A stretch of DNA of 10,713 nt from assembly GCA_947311265.1 (NCBI GenBank), contig CAMZKQ010000233.1:1-10713 (forward strand), written 5' to 3'. Shown piece by piece: positions 6,889-10,713 of the stretch (the stretch's first letter is position 1; each line of letters starts with the position of its first letter). The notes beneath the pieces were generated by a model, which was not told the origin of the DNA, did not search any database, and saw only the letters and a list, made by a program, of their open reading frames with translations. The position numbers and the translations under genes were made by a program. Source of the DNA: an uncultured Chlorobiota bacterium. GTDB lineage: Bacteria; Bacteroidota; Bacteroidia; Bacteroidales; JAADGE01.

Positions 6889-7699
6889 GAATTTAGCTAA
6901 CTATATTATCACATTTTTTATTTTTCTACTTTTCGTTATACCCCCCACTAATAGAACTCATTTTCTTGATAGAAATACTTGTAGTTCTGCTTTAATAAAA
7001 TCTGATAAGGATTTAAAAATCAAGAAGTTAATAAGAGCTTATCCTGATTTTTTAGCAGGGCACGAAGGCGACTCAAGCTTAATTTGGAAAGATGGTACTA
7101 GAATGAGATTTGATGATGGTGTCCAGAATAAAACTTACCAAGAAATGCTCAATAATGCCGATATTGAAGATATGTTTTTCTTCGATTACCCGAAAGACTC
7201 CACTTTTATTTTTGGCGACAACTACGACCCTGGGCGTATCCGTGACGAAGGATTTTTAAAAAAAATGTATGGCAGAAATGCCAAGGAAGTCAGTAAAAAC
7301 CTTGTAAGTATTAATTGGATTTCAAACAAGAAACTCCGCATTACAAGAATAAATGGTATTGATAAAAAATTGCAAAAAATTGCAGACGAACTTACTCAAA
7401 AACCTCATCTTAAAAAATACCTTGTAAATTCTGGTGGTACTTACAAGTGGCGAAAAATAAGTGGTACAAACCGATTAAGTTGCCATAGCTTTGGTATTGC
7501 AATTGATATAAATGTGAAGTACTCAGCTTATTGGAAGTGGGTGAAAGCCAAAAATGGAAAGCGTAAATATCAAAATAAAATACCGTATGAAATTGTGAAA
7601 GTGTTTGAAAAGCATGGCTTTATTTGGGGGGGGAAATGGACTTCGCATTTCGATACCATGCACTTTGAATATCGCCCAGAACTACTTATTGAGCTATAA
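6887..7699 (+). CDS. M15-family peptidoglycan peptidase (VanY / L-Ala-D-Glu endopeptidase-like), exported
   Basis: The C-terminal third of this 270-residue protein carries the zinc-peptidase signature of the M15 group: SCHSFGIAIDIN (198-209) supplies H200 and D207, and WGGKWTSHFDTMHFE (247-261) supplies the catalytic acid near D256 and the last zinc ligand H259. Relatives cut cross-links or stem peptides of peptidoglycan. Residues 5-19 are hydrophobic and fit a signal peptide or membrane anchor, so it acts outside the cytoplasm. Residues about 30-160 are not part of the M15 core and I do not recognise them; they include IWKDGTRMRFDDGVQNKTY (66-84), a segment that often precedes this kind of peptidase domain. 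The start is chosen because it gives the export signal. The stop overlaps the comEC start by one base (TAATG), so translation is coupled. An eight-G run (7626-7633) encodes part of the second motif. Confidence 0.87.
   Translation: MNLANYIITFFIFLLFVIPPTNRTHFLDRNTCSSALIKSDKDLKIKKLIRAYPDFLAGHEGDSSLIWKDGTRMRFDDGVQNKTYQEMLNNADIEDMFFFDYPKDSTFIFGDNYDPGRIRDEGFLKKMYGRNAKEVSKNLVSINWISNKKLRITRINGIDKKLQKIADELTQKPHLKKYLVNSGGTYKWRKISGTNRLSCHSFGIAIDINVKYSAYWKWVKAKNGKRKYQNKIPYEIVKVFEKHGFIWGGKWTSHFDTMHFEYRPELLIEL
7626..7633 (+). repeat. Eight-G homopolymer inside the M15 peptidase gene
   Basis: A run of eight G bases covers the end of the W247 codon and all of the G248 and G249 codons. Gain or loss of one G would shift the frame before zinc ligand H259: with nine G the frame reaches TGA about a dozen codons on; with seven it runs past the normal stop and ends near 7720. 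G-runs of this length are unusual in such AT-rich DNA and are prone to slippage. Confidence 0.85.
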
Positions 7700-9741
7700 T
7701 GGACAGCAACTTTACTTATGAAATACGACAACTGCCTTTTGTAAGGCTATTACTCTACTTTATTTTGGGCATAATATTTCAGATTAATGTGGAGCTTAGT
7801 TTTTCATTACTTTATACTTTGCCCGCTTTTATTGCCTTACTTGTCGTTTCCAAAAAGCTAATTCCGAACTTTCGTTCTTCTTACGCATCTGGCGTTGTCG
7901 TTTTTGTCCTTTTGTTTTTTGCAGGCATTTCTGTTGTTCAGAAAACAGCGGTAAAACCTGTTGCTTTTCCTGATAAAACGACTCGTTTTATTGCAATAGT
8001 TGATAGCCAACCCGAGGAAAAAGAAAATTCATATAAAGCACTTTTAAAAATAATTTTAGTCAAAAAAGATAGCCTTTTTAGTCCGCAAGAATTTCTCATA
8101 TTATCCTACCTTGCAAAGGACAGTAGTTCAAGGATATTGAAATATGGCGATAAGATTATTTTGTCTGCAAGATTGTCCAAACTCTCGAATTCGGGTAACC
8201 CCAATGAGTTCGATTATGCAAGGTATTTAAAACGAAAAGGCATTATTGGGCAAACTTATTTGCAGTCGGGCAAGTGGGCAGTTCTAGGCGTAGGTTTTGG
8301 TTTTTCGCTTTATGATTTTGCCTTTTCGTTGAGGGATAAACTTATAAAAATATATAAATTAAATGGGATTGCAGGGCAAAATTTAGCCGTGCTTTCTGCC
8401 CTAACGCTAGGCGATAAAAGCGAACTTAGCCCACAAACAAAGCAGGCCTACTCTTCCTCTGGAGCAATGCACGTACTGGCAGTATCGGGGCTTCATGTGG
8501 GTATTATTTATGTAATAATTGGCTTTTTGCTCAAGTTTTTAGATAGGCTATATTATAGGAAAATCCCTTACGGAAAGTTTATAAAAATGGTGAGTATAAT
8601 TGCTTTTCTTTGGTTTTTTGCCCTGCTTTCAGGGCTATCTCCATCGGTAAGAAGGGCGGCATTAATGTTTAGTTTCTTTGTTGTTGGGAGTGTTCTTAAT
8701 CGTCCTGGGAGTATCTATAATTCGCTAGCTTCGTCAGCTTTTGTTTTGCTTGCTATTAACCCTTACCTGCTTTTTGAAGTTGGTTTTCAGATGTCCTACC
8801 TTGCCGTATTTTCAATTGTATTTATCCAACCAAAGTTATATAATACATTGAATATCAATAATAAATGGATTGATAAACTTTGGGCACTCACCACTGTTTC
8901 TATTGCGGCACAATTGGGAACAACGCCACTTTCACTCTACTTTTTTCACCAGTTTCCGAACTGGTTTATGCTTACTAATTTGGCCGTTATTCCTCTTGCA
9001 ACAGTAATTGTTTATGGAGCGGCTATTTTGTTTGCAGTTTCACCATTTTCTATTTTGTCTAAGTGGGTGGCTATGGGATTAGATTTTGTTGTTGGGGCTT
9101 TAAATTACGCTGCTAATTTTGTGAAAAATTTGCCTTTCCCTGCGACTTACAATATTACTTTTAGAACCGAGCATTTGCTACTTTCCTATTTAGGAATCAT
9201 TGCACTTTTACTTTTTTTTATATTGAAAAAATCTAAATTGTTGAGATTAGCAATTGGCTTATTTTTAGTTTTGGCTACTCTCTCTGTAACTTATAAAATA
9301 ATATATCAAACTTCGGCAAGATTTATTGTTTATAATTCGTCAAAACTACCAATTTACAATTTTATTTCAGGAAATAAAAATATTGTTTTAGGCGATACTG
9401 CACTATTAAATTTAAAATCTCGTACTTTAGATTTTGCAGCCAAAGGGTTTTGGCTACAGTCTGGACTTGCTGATTTTGAGTTGAAAAGAAGCAAAAGTTT
9501 GCAAAGCAAATATTCAGAATTTATACAATTTAAAGGTAAACGTATGGCTATAATTAGGGACAAAAAAGAAGTTGCTTTTACAACAAAAAATCCATTAAAA
9601 ATGGACTATGTAATTTTGTCGGGCAACCTGTATATTTCGATTGATGAGCTGCTTAATTTGTATAGTCCTGAATTGATTATTTTTGATTCCTCAAACAAAA
9701 AAATCGGATTGAACGCTGGAAAGAAGAGTGTGAAGCCTTAA
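7699..9741 (+). CDS. comEC: ComEC/Rec2-family DNA uptake channel, likely frameshifted near the 3' end
   Basis: ComEC forms the inner-membrane channel that takes up single-stranded DNA in natural transformation. As read, the 680-residue protein has two or three N-terminal membrane helices (about 14-80), a soluble OB-like domain (DUF4131, about 90-190, with NPNEFDYARYLKRKGI) and the competence domain, with ALTLGDKSELSPQTKQAY (234-251), SGAMHVLAVSGLHVGI (254-269), SGLSPSVRRAALMFS (311-325) and LLFEVGFQMSYLAV (357-370), then further helices to about 530. The final 130 residues are soluble and lack metallo-beta-lactamase metal motifs, as is usual for Bacteroidota ComEC. After DSSN the frame ends in an unfamiliar tail, while the -1 frame continues with RIERWKEEC and SVPDEGAF to a stop at 9794, which looks like the true C-terminus. 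Start overlaps the peptidase stop. Confidence 0.93.
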   Translation: MDSNFTYEIRQLPFVRLLLYFILGIIFQINVELSFSLLYTLPAFIALLVVSKKLIPNFRSSYASGVVVFVLLFFAGISVVQKTAVKPVAFPDKTTRFIAIVDSQPEEKENSYKALLKIILVKKDSLFSPQEFLILSYLAKDSSSRILKYGDKIILSARLSKLSNSGNPNEFDYARYLKRKGIIGQTYLQSGKWAVLGVGFGFSLYDFAFSLRDKLIKIYKLNGIAGQNLAVLSALTLGDKSELSPQTKQAYSSSGAMHVLAVSGLHVGIIYVIIGFLLKFLDRLYYRKIPYGKFIKMVSIIAFLWFFALLSGLSPSVRRAALMFSFFVVGSVLNRPGSIYNSLASSAFVLLAINPYLLFEVGFQMSYLAVFSIVFIQPKLYNTLNINNKWIDKLWALTTVSIAAQLGTTPLSLYFFHQFPNWFMLTNLAVIPLATVIVYGAAILFAVSPFSILSKWVAMGLDFVVGALNYAANFVKNLPFPATYNITFRTEHLLLSYLGIIALLLFFILKKSKLLRLAIGLFLVLATLSVTYKIIYQTSARFIVYNSSKLPIYNFISGNKNIVLGDTALLNLKSRTLDFAAKGFWLQSGLADFELKRSKSLQSKYSEFIQFKGKRMAIIRDKKEVAFTTKNPLKMDYVILSGNLYISIDELLNLYSPELIIFDSSNKKIGLNAGKKSVKP

Positions 9742-9794
9742 AACAAAGCTATTTTTCAGTCCCTGATGAAGGGGCATTTATTGCCGAATTTTAA
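9697..9794 (+). other. Out-of-frame C-terminal tail of comEC after an A7 run
   Basis: At A7 (9697-9703) the comEC frame reads K667, K668, I669 and then a short tail ending at 9741. A shift to the -1 frame, equal to one extra A, reads AAT at 9702 and continues RIERWKEEC, then SVPDEGAF, to TAA at 9792-9794. That order (DSSN, basic residue, W-K-E-E-C, SV, GAF) matches my memory of the conserved end of Bacteroidota ComEC. The restored protein would have about 698 residues. This is a genuine one-base deletion, a sequencing or assembly error, or slippage in translation or transcription. Confidence 0.75.
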
Positions 9795-9834
9795 TGCCTT
9801 ATTAAAACGCTACCTGACTTAATATATTTACATG

Positions 9835-9857
9835 AAGTATTTGTTTATGGAATACTT
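9835..9857. terminator. AT-rich hairpin downstream of comEC
   Basis: AAGTATT (9835-9841) and AATACTT (9851-9857) are perfect inverted arms around a nine-base loop, about 40 bases after the restored comEC stop. The stem has only one G-C pair and no good T-tract follows, so termination is possible but weak. The rest of 9795-10036 holds no ORF of note, only the promoter-like element near 10007. Confidence 0.3.
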
Positions 9858-9981
9858 ATAATTACTTTGAATACAGTGAGTTGTTAGTTGTTATTTTGTT
9901 GTGTTTACTCATTGCCTACAGGGCTGTTTTGTAGTCAGTTGGTAATATGGTAGATTCTGTAAGGTTAGATTAGTAAAAATG

Positions 9982-10014
9982 TTTTTTTATTATTCATGAA
10001 AAATGTTAAATTTG
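9982..10014 (+). promoter_or_regulatory. Bacteroidota-type promoter for the YfiR-domain gene
   Basis: TAAATTTG (10007-10014) matches the Bacteroidota -7 element TAnnTTTG exactly. A T-run (9982-9988) lies where the -33 TTTG would be, matching three of its four bases. Transcription would start near 10020, leaving a short A-rich leader before the ATG at 10037. This also supports that start codon. Confidence 0.6.
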
Positions 10015-10036
10015 CATTACCAATAAAAAGTTAAAT

Positions 10037-10713
10037 ATGAAGTTTACAAAAAAAATTATAGCACTTCTTTTTGCTTTATTTTTCTTCTCCACTATAAGTT
10101 TTTCTCAGAAAGTGGGGAGCAATATAAAAGTGGCCTACATATACCGCTTTATTCAAAATCTTGAATGGGAAAACGAGTCCCAAATTTCCGAATTTAAGAT
10201 TGCATTTTTAGGCAAAGATAAAAAATACATTGCTGCACTCGATGCCCTTGCTAGCTCGAAGCAAATAAGAGGAAAATCTATCGAAATAGTTAAATACAAC
10301 GATATTTCGGAAGTTACTAACACCAATTTTCAGCTAATAATTGTAGAGAGCCAGTTTAATTATGGGTTCAAAAGTATTTTTGATAATATTGAGTCTAAAA
10401 ACATACTTTTGGTAAGTGAAGAATTTGAGGACAGAAAGCTAGTAATGATAAACTTTATTTATGACGATAAAGGCAAGTTCTCTTTTGAAATTAATAAGCT
10501 AACTATTGATAAGCAGAAATTAAAAATACTGCCAAAACTATTGTTCTTGGGAGGTACAGAAATTGATGTGCGGGAGCTATATAAAGAAAAAGAAGCTGAA
10601 TTGTCTAAGAATCAGGAAGTTGTAAAAATACAAAAAGAAGAACTGCTTGCTCAGAAAGCAGCCCTAGATGAACAGAAAAAAGAACTGGAAATTCGGAAAA
10701 AAAACATCAAGAA
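10037..10713 (+). CDS. Secreted YfiR-like (DUF4154) domain protein with coiled coil (3' partial)
   Basis: The frame runs open from ATG 10037 to the right edge (225 full codons), so the gene is cut off. Residues 1-23 form a signal peptide (MKFTKKIIALLFALFFF, with a likely cut after SFS or SFSQ). Residues about 27-172 resemble the YfiR/HmsC periplasmic domain: KVAYIYRFIQNLEW (31-44), FKIAFLGKDKKYIAAL (53-68), IRGKSIEIVKY (77-87), MINFIYDDKGKFSFEIN (137-153) and KILPKLLFLGG (163-173). In Pseudomonas, YfiR restrains the diguanylate cyclase YfiN. From about residue 178 on the chain is a highly charged Lys/Glu/Gln helix with heptad-like leucines, a coiled coil. In Bacteroidota such a layout often leads into a membrane helix and a histidine kinase or phosphatase domain, but that part lies outside the window. 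It has its own promoter. Confidence 0.82.
   Translation, partial: MKFTKKIIALLFALFFFSTISFSQKVGSNIKVAYIYRFIQNLEWENESQISEFKIAFLGKDKKYIAALDALASSKQIRGKSIEIVKYNDISEVTNTNFQLIIVESQFNYGFKSIFDNIESKNILLVSEEFEDRKLVMINFIYDDKGKFSFEINKLTIDKQKLKILPKLLFLGGTEIDVRELYKEKEAELSKNQEVVKIQKEELLAQKAALDEQKKELEIRKKNIK

Noticed and set aside
1..10713. CRISPR array, tRNA or rRNA genes, insertion sequence or transposase
   Set aside because: I found no regularly spaced repeats, no cloverleaf or rRNA-like stretch, no terminal inverted repeats with target duplications, and no transposase or integrase reading frame.

Overview
The window most likely comes from a member of the Bacteroidota. The DNA is AT-rich and Shine-Dalgarno sites are essentially absent. 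One good match to the Bacteroidota -7 promoter element (TAnnTTTG) precedes the last gene. RuvC, the LuxC-type acyl-CoA reductase and a ComEC without a full beta-lactamase domain all have the look typical of that phylum. I cannot assign an order or family from sequence alone. All supported genes lie on the + strand.

Layout. Positions 1-708 hold the C-terminal signalling half of a methyl-accepting chemotaxis-type protein, cut by the left edge. Positions 709-1172 are mostly non-coding, with a weak hairpin, one doubtful small ORF (786-1055) and a 7-bp inverted repeat (1082-1106). Positions 1173-3425 encode a two-gene ABC exporter of the NatA/NatB type. A short intergenic stretch with a perfect palindrome and a repeated 9-mer (3435-3465) precedes an ABC1/UbiB-family atypical kinase with two C-terminal membrane helices (3506-5185). 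Close behind follow a LuxC-family acyl-CoA reductase (5214-6212) and ruvC (6274-6825), which ends at a convincing hairpin terminator. After it come an M15-type peptidoglycan peptidase (6887-7699) and comEC (from 7699), which overlap by one base. The last gene (10037 to the right edge) is incomplete: a secreted YfiR-like domain followed by the start of a long charged coiled coil, probably a sensor or signalling protein.

Working together. The ABC ATPase and permease form one transporter. The peptidase and comEC are translationally coupled, which suggests joint expression of a cell-wall enzyme and a DNA-uptake channel. The others (kinase, reductase, ruvC) look like housekeeping neighbours rather than one pathway.

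Main points for a second look: (1) comEC appears to carry a one-base frameshift at an A7 run near its 3' end, because the family-like C-terminus continues in the -1 frame to 9794; (2) an eight-G tract sits just before the last zinc ligand of the M15 peptidase; (3) the ABC1 kinase has GSGS where the family has its alanine-rich loop, and KLAQ instead of KxGQ; (4) the chemoreceptor tip lacks several residues that are nearly invariant in the family; (5) GC skew on the + strand changes sign somewhere around 6-7 kb although gene direction does not. I saw no mobile element, tRNA, rRNA or CRISPR array, and no clearly new multi-gene system.
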